Assembly (NCBI GenBank): GCA_033239525.1
Contig: BSYO01000019.1
Coordinates: 4,097,087 to 4,161,086 of the forward strand
DNA: 64,000 nt
From: Nepenthes gracilis
Taxonomy: Eukaryota > Streptophyta > Magnoliopsida > Caryophyllales > Nepenthaceae
Direction of reading: 5' to 3'
Shown: positions 1 through 9,559 of the stretch, piece by piece
Position numbering within the stretch: position 1 is the stretch's first letter
How the letters are laid out: the number at the start of each line of letters is the position of its first letter
Translations under genes and position numbers: made by a program
Notes under the pieces: generated by a model
What the model was told of the DNA's origin: nothing
The model's database searches: none
What the model saw: the letters and a program-made list of their open reading frames with translations, nothing else

Positions 1-1872
1 GGAGGTAATGCCTTTAACCCGGCATACAAGGTCGTAGTCCATAGTTCTTATGCCACCAAGAAAGTCCCCTCCCGTGGCCCAGGAGGTAATCCTCGAGTGT
101 CACTCCAATATCCTTCATTCATCTTTAACAGCAAGTTTAATGGAGACTCAATTCTTAGTTTATATCTTCTTGATGGCCATAATTCAAAAGTCGTAGTCAT
201 AAAGTTCTACTTGTTGTCCGGATAACGTGCATTGTTCCATGTTCATATAAGTAGGCTGGAGTTCCTTTTTAAACAGAAAGCCGGAGTTTCAAAAGCCTGA
301 GTTCTTTTCAAAAAGGCGGCGTTCTTTTTTTAATCCGAAGTTCTTAAAAGCCGGAGTTCCTTTAAATCTGGAGTTTTAAAAACTGGAGTTCGTTTTCATT
401 AAAAGTCCGAAGCTCTAAAACCGGAGTGATTTTTCTTTAAATTCCGAAGTGCTTTTTCATCAAAAAGACGAAGCTCTTTTTCGTAAAAGGACAGAGTACT
501 TTTTCTTCAAAAGACAAAGCTGTTTTCTATAAAAGGACGAAGTACTTTTTCTTCAAAGGACGGAGCTCTTTTTCGTAAAAGGGTGGAGTACTTTTTCTTC
601 AAAGGACGAAGCTCTTTTCTGTAAAAGGACGGAGTACTTTTTCTTCAAAAGACGGAGCTCTTTTTTGTAAAAGGACAGAGTACTTTTTCTTCAAAGGAGG
701 AGCTCTTTTTCGTAAAAGGACGGAGTACTTTTCTCAAAAGGGGGAGTTCTTCTTCAAAGGCGGAGTACTTTTCTTCACAAACATACAAGTATTAAAGTTC
801 ATATAAATTGACAGATGATCATACAAAATCGAACATCATGAAGTCTTTTCCTTAAACATGCAATTATCGACAAATAATCGTAAGTATCAGATATGAAAAG
901 AACAGAATAAACATCATATAAGCTCATATAATATCAAATATACTAGCATAGAAATCATGCATAATTATGAACTTGAAAACAGGGGTAAGTATCTTGCCTG
1001 GGTTTCTTCTACTTCTTTGCGTTGATCTTTTGGCCTTCTGTTACAAGCAACTCTATTACGTGTCTCCTTCTCATTCTTCTAGTTCTTATTTATAGGCATT
1101 GGATCTTATAACCGTCATTAATGATTGGCAGTACAGGGGACATGTTTCTTACTAATGATGACCATTAATGATTGGTAGTATAGGAAAAATATTTCTTATT
1201 AATTTTCAAAAAGTTCCCTTAATAATTAGATCATTAATTCCTAAGGAGTTCATAAATTTCCAACGGAATTAAGATTTCTCAATTAATTCCTGATTCACAG
1301 AATCTAGCTTTCTCATGTGAATACATTAAATTTCTAATTAACTTAACTTAGTAGAATTTAGCTTTCTCATGTAAACACATTAAATGCCTGGTTATCTTAA
1401 CAGAATTTAGATTTCTCATTTAATCATACTTCGGTCAACTACTGACCGGATTACTCTTACACGACTTCCGGTCAACACTTGTTGACCGGATCATCAACTT
1501 CGACTTTCTATCCACAATGCTACTCCGGCCTCCACAAAGCCACTCCGGTCTTCAAGTCACTTCGGGCTTACATTCATATAATGTACTCCAGCCTTGGCTG
1601 GACTTGATTCTTAACTGGACTTTATTCTTAAGAATGAAACCGGACTTGTTTTGCATCAAAGGAAATTTGGACTTCTTTTCATTAAGGAAATATTCTAGAC
1701 TTCTTTTCATCAAGGAAATCCGAACTAGATTTTAATCAAGTAAGGGCCAAACTTGATTTCATCTTAAGGACGATTTATTTTTCTTATTACATTTTTCGGT
1801 CAACTGGCATTGACCAGATTATAAGGACTTAATGTCTGGAATTTCCTATGTTCTAGAATCTGGGTCGTTACA
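1..1872 (-). mobile_element. Partial LTR of a gypsy-type retrotransposon, cut by window edge
   Basis: Read on the minus strand, the block starts at 1872 with TGTAACGACCCAG, the usual start of many plant Ty3/Gypsy LTRs. The flank changes abruptly at 1873 to sequence that recurs near 63,780. No gag or pol translation is visible. The left edge of the window truncates the block, so its other LTR, PBS and TSD cannot be seen. It holds a 46-bp minisatellite (about 250-780) and several TTGACC/GGTCAA hexamers (1433, 1470, 1482, 1798, 1810). The part beyond the minisatellite towards position 1 could be internal region rather than LTR. Family assignment rests on the terminal motif only. Confidence 0.55.
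250..780. repeat. 46-bp minisatellite made of two related 23-bp halves
   Basis: The pattern GGACGGAGTACTTTTTCTTC followed by GGACGAAGCTCTTTTTCGT alternates with a period of about 46 bp. It is clearest from 420 to 780 (roughly eight units) and decays leftwards to 250. The two halves resemble each other, so the unit looks like a dimer that later amplified. It lies inside the gypsy-type LTR and encodes nothing recognisable. Confidence 0.85.
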
Positions 1873-2530
1873 TGTATAATTATTATTCTCTTATTTAAAT
1901 TGTATAATAAAGTATTATTTTATGAGAAATATAAAGTTAAGATATGATTAAATTTTTAATCAAGGTATAAAAATAAAAAAATAATAGTATAATATAAATT
2001 CTAAATTTATAATGTATAAAATTGTTATTATATAATTTATATTTATATTATTTTAAGATATTTTGTAGACAATTGATTGTTAGATTGTTGGTATTCAAGC
2101 TCTTGATAGTATGTTAATATAATTTTTAAAAAACAAATGAATAATAAAGCTATAATCGGCCCAATCTATCCTATCCAAACAATTGAAAGTGTTTTACCCA
2201 AAGGGTTTTACCTTTTTAAATTTTGTCACATTTAATTAATACATAATTATCAGTCTCAGAATATTGGTTCTTTATTCTATCATGAAAATATTTATTCTAA
2301 TAGGTAGATACATCTAAATATATTTTTATTATATATTTTTATTATAGTATAAAGATCAATCCTACAATAATGTTTAGTTACATTGAATTCAAAGATTAAT
2401 TTTACTTTTAATTTCATTTTATATCAAATGTCAAACTTAAAACTAACCATAAATTTTGATTCCAATTCCATTTTATGGTCTAATTCTTGAACTAAACATG
2501 ATCTAATGAACCAAACATTATTATATATTA
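1873..2530. repeat. AT-rich dispersed repeat, possibly the end of a small DNA transposon
   Basis: Positions 1873-2070 match 63,780-64,000 in the same orientation, by eye at about 80% (shared TTATTCTCTTATTTAAATTG and TTAAGATATGAT). The far end near 2,480-2,525 (AATGAACCAAACA) resembles the inverted ends of plant hAT-like MITEs, and the other copy is preceded by GGGTCCATTGGGATTTTGG at about 63,706. No TSD or complete inverted repeats were confirmed. The LTR ending at 1872 appears to have inserted into this repeat. Confidence 0.4.
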
Positions 2531-2901
2531 TGTTGTAAATAGTACATTACTAAAAATTAAAGAAAAGTAATGAACAATCAATACTATATCTCCAAAGACC
2601 AATATAATATTGATTAGGTATAGTACAAAATCGTCTTTGAGTCCCCAACTCTTATTCAGAATTAATGACAATATTATTAGAAAATATTTTTATAGTTGTT
2701 TATATTTTATAAAAAAAGTATTACGTTTTAAGTCACTTTTTTAAGAATTATATACTTAATGAAAGAATCATCCAGAGAATTAGGAGATGTTTGCAATAAG
2801 CGTGCTTGAGTGACATTGCTTATTGAAGGTCACATGATATTTGTGTAATGTTCACTCGAGCAAAATTATTCATGAGAAGTTCCGCGATAAAGGCAATTCA
2901 A
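2531..2901. other. AT-rich spacer, nothing recognised
   Basis: This is low-complexity AT-rich DNA with no convincing reading frame or repeat boundary. It joins the AT-rich repeat to the start of element G. Confidence 0.5.
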
Positions 2902-3733
2902 AATAATTTTAGGTTTCTATTTATAAATTTTGATATCATCGAAATAATTTGGGGTTAATTTAAAAATAATTTTAATGAAATTTTTTTTTTAAAAAAATGA
3001 GATTTTTGAAAATTAGGTTTGATACTTAATAGGCATCTGAGCTACACTTACATATATTTTTGATAGAAATCTCACACTTGATGTACGCCTTTAAGGTGCT
3101 CGTGTGTGGTCATGGTAGATTAGTGTTGCATGATATGCATATATGTGTTTTGGATAGATTGAGTGATACCTAATGTGTACCTATGTAGAACTCATATATG
3201 ATTTGAATAAAATGTTAGCACCTAGGTTGCATCTGATGCGATGTTTGTACAATCCTAAAGGTTGTGACCAGCACATGATATGTGTCTGTTTGGCACTTAT
3301 GTACCGATTCAGTTATATAAGTAGCACACACACTATTTTGGGTTATCTTCACACCAAAAATAAAAGGAGAGAGAGAAGAGAAAATAAGAAGAAGAAGAAG
3401 AACTAGAGAAGAAGCAGATGAAGGAGATTATAAAGGTTTTATGAATCAAATCTAACAGATCAAAAGGTTAAAGTAAATATTCTAAACTCTTTCTTTAGTT
3501 AATTTGTAAATCTTTAGATTTTGTTCACATTTTTGGCTTTGACATGCGTGCATGTGGCACATTAACCACTCACTTTGAATATTATTGCATCTATGTGATT
3601 TTTATCAAAAATTTTAAAATTTTGTTTGGGTTATATCAAAGATTTGAAAGATTTATTTGTTTCTTACTAAATAAGTGAATATTTAAATTATTATTTTCAC
3701 ATATACAAATATTTGTGGATTAAACATTATAAT
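2902..3733 (+). mobile_element. Element G, 5' LTR (truncated), Tekay/Del-like gypsy
   Basis: From about 2,914 to 3,733 this matches the 3' LTR of G that starts at 36,377. Shared blocks include TTTCTATTTATAAATTTTGA, a TATATAAG promoter, a GAA-rich tract and ACTAAATAAGT. The 3' LTR starts with TGTAATACCCGA, whereas the corresponding 12 bases here (2,902-2,913) are degraded, so the exact start is inferred. The copy stops at about 3,733, where internal sequence of another element begins. The true LTR end and the G 5' internal region are missing, which implies a deletion or rearrangement. Confidence 0.7.
3314..3320 (+). promoter_or_regulatory. TATA box of G 5' LTR
   Basis: TATATAAG lies about 400 bp into the LTR, and the same motif is at 36,789-36,795 in the other G LTR. 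Conservation between the two LTRs and position before the GAA-rich leader support it as the U3 core promoter. Confidence 0.6.
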
Positions 3734-3947
3734 GGAATGAATAAGTTGGCTTGTCAGTATGCCAACGGGATGAAAAGTTGCTAAATATTCGAGTTTTGAG
3801 GTTTCGATCATAACTTGATGCCGTACCGAAATTCTTAGGATAAATGCTTCAATCATGTTTCCTATACTTGTTGTAATTTGAGGATTATTGGTTTTTCCTT
3901 GAATATATCGATAACTTTGGATTTTTATTGGGTCTATAGCTGCTGTG
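3734..3947 (+). mobile_element. Left fragment of a B-like internal region (host of element B)
   Basis: The sequence aligns with the B internal region around 22,905-23,120 (shared GTTTTGAGGTTT, CAATCATGTTTCCTAT). It is interrupted at 3,947 by element B and resumes at 26,075, where it matches the continuation of the same region (ATATGAATnnnnGG, TACAAGTTAATTT). This shows that B inserted into a sister copy. The fragment has no LTR of its own on the left. Confidence 0.75.
3943..3947 (+). repeat. Left TSD of element B (CTGTG)
   Basis: CTGTG precedes the B LTR start, and CTGTA follows the B right LTR at 26,075-26,079. The 4-of-5 match fits an old 5-bp target-site duplication with one change. Confidence 0.65.
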
Positions 3948-4161
3948 TGTAATGTACCGATTTTTTAAACATCGTAATTTTAGGTAATTAAGATAATACG
4001 ATCAAGATTGGGTTTAGTTCATATAGAAAAATTAAGTTTTGGGACAGTGGGATGTATCGACAATGTAGGCCCGCCGGGCCCTCGAGAGCTTGATGCAAAT
4101 GCTGGATCTAGGAGCGCAACACCTGCTATGCACCAGGTTAGCGCTTGAGCACCAGTCCGCA

Positions 4162-4168
4162 ATATAAG
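4162..4168 (+). promoter_or_regulatory. Core promoter (TATA box) of B left LTR
   Basis: ATATAAGAGCCC is followed by CAACGGCTCTTTC and a GA-rich leader. The right LTR has TATATGAGCCC at 23,857 in the same context. Array A is inserted about 65 bp downstream, so it separates this promoter from the rest of its element. Confidence 0.55.
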
Positions 4169-4226
4169 AGCCCAACGGCTCTTTCCGAGTCATTTCACGC
4201 GGGGAAAGGGAGAGAGAGAAGAAAGG

Positions 4227-4231
4227 AAGTG
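4227..4231 (+). repeat. Left TSD of array A (AAGTG)
   Basis: AAGTG at 4227-4231 is repeated exactly at 18081-18085, immediately outside the outermost TGTGAC...GTCACA ends. Removing one copy and the array restores alignment with B's other LTR near 23,900. Confidence 0.92.
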
Positions 4232-5049
4232 TGTGACGGAACGGATTTTTTTTTTTCCTCAAAAGCTTTCGTCAAACAGATAACATAATTAACGGTCTAA
4301 TTAAGGCAAGACTTCTGCAGAAATTTTGGCAGAGTCTCCTTTGTAACTGGATGAAATCCCAAAAATACAAACCTGTAATATTCATCCATATCAAGCACAC
4401 AACTATCTATTATTCACAATTCCTACAACAATCATTCACAGGATCCTATGTGCCATCCACGGCACAAATCCATCAGAACAATTACTATTCTAACAGATAA
4501 CTAACGAGATCTTTGTCTAGGACACGCACAAGAAATCCAGAGTATAGCGGAAGTACACTACAACCTGCAGAAGCATAGCATATTCTCTTTTACTATCATA
4601 CGTACATTTCACATGCTTGTTATATAAAATTCCACATATTCTATAACATCAGGGACCAAAAGAGCAGTATATAAACATCATGTTTCTAACTAAGCCTTTA
4701 CATCAACAGGCTCCTCCAAAATAGCTCCAATAGGCGGCGGTCCTCAAAAGTCTTCAAGCAACTCTTCTCTGTTTACTCTTTTTCATCAGGCAGTAGCTCT
4801 CTTTTGTCTCATCCGGAGGGGGAAAACAAGAAAAGCAGTGAGCCGAGGCCCAGCAAGGTACATGCACGTGAGCAAAGTAAAACCATGATGCGAACGGTCA
4901 TGTAACTATACATAAATAGAACGGTTGATCGGGATATAATCCATGAAACGAGAGAAATCATGCTTTGACGGTATTAAATTCCATAAATCAGAAATCGGTG
5001 AACGGTATGCGATTATGCAAGTATTCCGTAAACCATAAACGGTCATCGA

Positions 5050-5265
5050 TGTCGGTACTTCATATTCGGTAATCGTGCGGTAACATATCATATCGGTAAA
5101 TAAGAACGGTACATCGTATTCGATAATCGATACGGTAACATATCATATCGGTAAAAGCGAAGAACGGTACATCGTATTCGATAATCGGTACGGTAACATA
5201 TCATATCGGTAAAGCGAAGAACGGTACATCGTCGATTCGATAATCCAGACGGTAACATATCATAT
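5050..5265. repeat. 57-bp tandem repeat in A LTR1
   Basis: About 3.5 units built on ACGGTAACATATCATATCGG and ATCGTATTCGATAATCG. The same array occurs in LTR2 and LTR3. The spacer inside the unit reads AAAGCGAAGAACGG here but AAAACAGTAAACGG in the other LTRs, a marked copy-specific difference. Confidence 0.85.
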
Positions 5266-6787
5266 CGGTGCGAGACCTTACTAGTATACCCTACTAGCCG
5301 TGGGGCGAATAATCGAGGATAGATTGTGTTCACTCCACACAATCTAAGGCCTGTAACGGTAATATCCCATCTCACGGGATCGGTACGGTGTGCCACCCGA
5401 AGGTAGGCGATAACGGTATCCCTCCCAGACAGTAACGCCCGAGGGGGGGCGGACCACAAATAACTCCATGGACAGAGTTATCCTCGATTACCACCGAAAA
5501 GTCCTAAGGCCTCACCCAAGAACTTACGGGACTGTCAGTCTCGGGTCCCAAAATAATCAGAACGGAAATCATCTCTTTATCGAAAATCCCATTTTGAAAT
5601 CAAACTTTCACAACACAATTTCAGCACTTCTTTAAATTTACATGGAAATTTTGTCGGTATACGTTCGTACATATTTTCGAAAACAAACTATACAGGAAGC
5701 TTCATTTCGATGTCAATTAACTTTCATATAGTAGAAGCTACGGTTAAAACTCATCAAAACCTCTTCATTTTCGTACATGGGGCTTCGCCAAAACCTCGAA
5801 CTCAAATCGGTCTCTTACTTGCACATATTTCATGAAATTAATGTCATAGATGCCATGCATATACATTAAATCATGCAATTTACTCAAACTATACAACATT
5901 TTCGAGCTAGGGTTTCATCACATACTTTTCAAGAGAAATTGAACACCATTTTCATGCTTCTTCACGAAATCGAAGCCAATTTTTGCAATAAACATGGATA
6001 AACGCAAATCTAACCGAGTAATCGAAGTAAACATGCTTCATGTACTTTAAACATGCATCATCAACATTTAGAGCATTTTCATCGGTTTTAAAGCATGAGA
6101 AATCGGTGCAGTGAAAAATGTCGTCAAGTACACTTGCTCGAGCTCGTTCTACCATTATTTTACCCGAATCGAATCACAACTGTGGTCTCTCCCCTTTCTT
6201 TCTCGTCGTGCTTGCTGTTGTACCTCGACTTCCCCTCTCTACAAACACATATCATTTAATCGGCATTTAAACAATTACGGAATTATTTCAAGACTCCCGG
6301 ATGCCACAAACGGGTCAAATCTTGCGAGATTCGGCATTCGGTCGATATATACACACAATTGGGACATGGGGATTCATATTCTAGGATCATTTCATCATTT
6401 CATGAAGGTGACAACACGCAAAATCCACCTTCGGTCTCGGGTGAACAGTAACAGCGCCCCTTTAACGGGCTCGGACGCCGCGAACGGGTCCAAACGTGCA
6501 AGATCGGACCCGCGGCCAACATATATACCTCATTGGGACGTGGGGATTCCAATTTTGGGGTCAATTTCATGATACGAGGCCGGGAAATGGGAAACCCCCA
6601 AAATCCCGTAGGTTAGGGTTTCGGTAAAACCCATCCGGGCAAATCGGACACGAATCGGACAACTAACCACATTTTCATGGACCTCAAGGCATGGGTTTTC
6701 AATATCCTAACATTCCCCGTGGGTATCGACACAAAATACCCAACGAAAATACACAAAACATCGAAAGAGAACGAGAAGTGGGTATGA

Positions 6788-6801
6788 GAACACTTGCCTC
6801 G
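6788..6801 (-). promoter_or_regulatory. Conserved splice-donor-like motif in A LTR1
   Basis: On the minus strand this reads CGAGGCAAGTGTTC, about 150 bp downstream of the TATA box. Close versions occur at comparable places in A' (31191), the A-like solo LTR (38320-38334), solo LTR C (53587) and array D (56998, 59976, 61380). It resembles a plant 5' splice site (AG|GYAAGT). Function is inferred only. Confidence 0.4.
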
Positions 6802-6949
6802 ACGCGTGCTTTCACCTTTATACCTGGCTTTCGGGCGAAATCGGACTCTCGGGCTCGATCTCCCTTCTTCTCTCTTCGGTCGCGCCCCTCTCTCTCTCCT
6901 ACAAACCCTCAAATCGCGTGGAAATGAGAAAGAGAGAGCCACGCGGGTT

Positions 6950-6957
6950 CTTATATA
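6950..6957 (-). promoter_or_regulatory. TATA box of A LTR1
   Basis: TATATAAGAACCC on the minus strand is followed by a GA/CT-rich leader, matching the promoter layout of B (ATATAAGAGCCC). It is conserved in LTR2 (12267-12274) and LTR3 (17603-17610). Confidence 0.65.
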
Positions 6958-6960
6958 TCG

Positions 6961-7095
6961 CGCAGCCGCTCGAGCGGGGCTCGAGCGGCCAGCAAGCGGC
7001 AAGGCTTCGGCAGCCCACCGCTCGAGCGGTGCTCGAGCATGCATTGAGCGGGCTTGCTACTGGTTTTTGTGCTCGATAGGACGGCTCGAGCGCGC
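6961..7095 (-). promoter_or_regulatory. CTCGAGC palindrome cluster upstream of the A promoter
   Basis: At least five copies of CTCGAG occur here, several inside longer palindromes such as CCGCTCGAGCGG, immediately upstream of the TATA box in element orientation. LTR2 and LTR3 keep the cluster. It is GC-rich in an AT-rich neighbourhood and could form hairpins or bind dimeric factors. No binding protein can be named. Confidence 0.55.
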
Positions 7096-7427
7096 GGAGG
7101 GCGCTCGTCCGGCCTGCGTCAAGCCTGCAGCAAGCCTACGTTGCGTTTTCGCCATTCGGGACCCGTTTTGACCATTCTAACCCAATCTTTCACATCCTTG
7201 GACCTTATTTTTGATTATATAACCTCAATAAGTCATGATTATCACAATTTAAAACCCGAATCTTGTCAACGAATCAACATTTCACCACTTACGATTTCGG
7301 TTCCCGATTTACTAGTCCCGGTTCTTTGAGCTTTCCAATCCATTCCTCCCGCATCTTTTGAATACAATTTACCTATTTTAACTTAATTATCTCCCAATTA
7401 TCCTATTTAGGAACTCGGGTCGTCACA

Positions 7428-7438
7428 TTCTCCCCCAC
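7428..7438 (-). other. Polypurine tract next to A LTR1
   Basis: On the minus strand GTGGGGGAGAA directly precedes TGTGACGACCCG. It is preceded by AAATTTCGAGGACGAAATTT, a context typical of plant Ty3/Gypsy 3' ends. It sets the element's orientation as minus. Confidence 0.85.
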
Positions 7439-9546
7439 ATAAAGAAATTTCGTCCTCGAAATTTAACGAGCCTCGAATTTCCAAATCTGAGATGAACTCC
7501 TTACATTTAGAAATCATTTCCTCGGACAATGCCAATTTTAGGAACCTCAAGCATTGGAATCGTCCTAGTTCTCGTCGTAAAACAAATCCTTAGCCTTTCA
7601 AAACGGCCCAAACCGGTCGCTTATCGATTCTCTCATCCATCGATACAAAGAAGACCTCATAACGATCCTCCAAATTTCAAAAGTGACCTAAAATCATGCC
7701 GAACATCTCCTAACCCAATCCGACACTTTCAATGGATCAATGACCTTTCACTTGAATCCATTTCATGCTTCAAAAGAAATCGGTCACTAGAGCCTCGACC
7801 TTATCTAGAAACCTCGGGCCACGGCCCACGACGCCTTCCCATTGCACTACTCGATTAATCCTCAATCATTAAACAAATCTAACCACATGCAAGGCCATAT
7901 AATCATCTTCCTATCTCCGAAGACAGTACTCCGAGTTTTTCAAAATGAAAACCTTAATGGCCAATTTCCGACATACACGTGGGGTAACACTAATCTAGAC
8001 TCCTCCCCCACTTATCTCAAGGGTATTACATTCCACAAGAACTTATCGAGACCTATTAGGGGTCAACCTAAATGTCACGAACATCAATCACCCTATCCGA
8101 TTAGATCCAAGATGATTGCACAGTTCCACAACACAAATCGGCCTCCTCAATCAGCCGCACTTAAAAATCCCAAGTCCTCAAAATCATGCAATTACAAAGC
8201 CACAAGCTTAGGAAGGCATTTTCTCAATCAAATTTGCATTCCTTTCTCACCGGAACATGCGAATTATTAGCCATCCATAATCCGTGACTTAATTCCTTGA
8301 TTATCACATGAAGCAACCTCAACATCGACCCAGACGTGGTCGAAAGATCATCCCATAAAACTTCATGAAACGCCAACGAATCAACAAAACCCAAACGGCA
8401 TTTTCTGGACTTTATAGTGGCCATAGCCTCACCCTGAATACTGTCGGGACTACAACTTCCATTGATCCACAATATCGCGTTATGGACCCAAATCAATTTC
8501 ATAATTCATCAAGCCTTTACAATGGCTCACGGACTATGTCTATCCATCCCCAAGATCTGATCATCCAATCATTAAGCTTTTAAATATTTAGACATTCGTG
8601 AACCACCTTATTGGTCCATCTATTTACCTCGAAGATTCCGAAATATTCGACCACGATACCAAAGCCGATACTTGCACGGCCCTACTTAAGATCCTCAACG
8701 ATTGGCATCGATTCGACACGACCTCGAATTATCGATCATGAGATAACTCGACCGAGTCTTCCCTTTCGATAACATCCTCGATCAATTCAAACTCATGCTT
8801 CAAATCCCATAACCTGATTGTCGGACGTTATTTTTTTACCAACCCGACCATGTTAGCACTGCAGTTCGTCCACCGAACTACTATTAAGATCAAATTAAGA
8901 CTAAATACCTTAGTCGGCTCAAATTCATACCCCAAATCGCACAATTCAATTACAAGGCATAATACACTTGCTAATACAACTCCGGCCGACTCAACCAATT
9001 GCATCTACAAACTCAAGGAAAACGTCACAACCTTAATACCGTCTATATCAAATTCAGGTCCTTAATGAAACAACTTAGGAATCACCAAAATTATCCACAA
9101 TCAGGATCTCAACGATACAAGTGTTGTGACATCAAAATAACGAAATCTCATCTTCAATTTCGGCAATCCACATATTCCCTCATACACCATCACCACCGAA
9201 GTTCTGATCCTACGGCACTTGATTTCTTCACTTCAAGGTCAGAGGATACAAACTATCTTTAAGCCAACGACCATGCTATTTACACTTATGTCACAGTTCC
9301 AAAGTCTCTTCGGGAAGGCATTTATCCAAACTTCTTACTTGAACATCCACTTTGATACATCCGTTGCCCTTCCGAATGCTAGATCACCTTCGTTACTACT
9401 ACAAAGCCTAGGACCCCACAACCAATCTCTTTCTTAAAGGTCCTAGTTGCCTTAACTTCCTTAACCTATTCCTATAATAATTCTGTACAGAGATTCAATC
9501 CTATGCTTCCGCTTTTCGATCGATCAATTCCTAAGGCATCTCAATT

Positions 9547-9557
9547 CTCTGATACCA
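9547..9557 (-). other. Primer-binding site (tRNA-Met initiator) for A internal region 1
   Basis: On the minus strand TGGTATCAGAG lies two bases after the LTR2 end CACA. It is complementary to the 3' end of plant initiator tRNA-Met and marks the start of minus-strand DNA synthesis. Confidence 0.9.
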
Positions 9558-9559
9558 AT

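Larger units (their letters stand above)
3948..4231 (+). mobile_element. Element B left LTR, part 1
   Basis: It starts TGTAATGTACCG and aligns with the right LTR at 23,662. A core promoter (ATATAAGAGCCC at 4162) precedes a GA-rich leader. It is broken at 4231 by array A, and the last five bases AAGTG are the TSD of that insertion. The LTR resumes at 18,081. Confidence 0.85.
4232..7427 (-). mobile_element. Array A LTR1 (3' LTR in element orientation)
   Basis: The 3,196-bp LTR runs from TGTGACGGAACGG to GGGTCGTCACA on the plus strand. In element orientation it starts TGTGACGACCCG. Landmarks are a TATA box (6950-6957), a cluster of CTCGAGC palindromes just upstream of it, a conserved GAGGCAAGTGTTC motif (6788-6801) and a 57-bp tandem repeat (5050-5265). 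Reading frames inside it are not conserved in the other copies and look non-coding. Confidence 0.9.
7428..9559 (-). mobile_element. Array A internal region 1 (decayed pol, non-coding)
   Basis: The 2,132-bp region between LTR1 and LTR2 has no long minus-strand frame; the largest is 92 codons (8224-8502). At 8391-8429 the minus strand reads TATGGCCACTATAAAGTC then ATGCCGTTTGGG, which resembles the YGHYEF...MPFG stretch of gypsy RT. The rest is too decayed to frame. It is homologous to the internal regions of B and A'. It therefore looks like a shrunken pol remnant that still moved as a non-autonomous element, similar in style to plant LARDs. Confidence 0.75.

Noticed and set aside
5088..5459. 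Frames with repeated YRYDMLPYRLS-type peptides in the A LTRs
   Set aside because: They are translations of the 57-bp tandem repeat. The reading frame differs between copies and no codon bias is seen.
6613..7044. Reading frame of 143 codons (minus strand) in A LTR1, repeated exactly at 17266-17697
   Set aside because: It lies across the promoter, leader and palindrome cluster of the LTR, is Arg/Ala/Ser-rich from GC-rich repeats, and is broken in LTR2. Identity only reflects the repeated LTR.
8224..8502. 92-codon minus-strand frame conserved in both A internal regions (also 13544-13822)
   Set aside because: The two copies are recent duplicates, so conservation says nothing. In A' and B the homologous sequence has stops and shifts. 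It covers a decayed RT stretch in the wrong frame.
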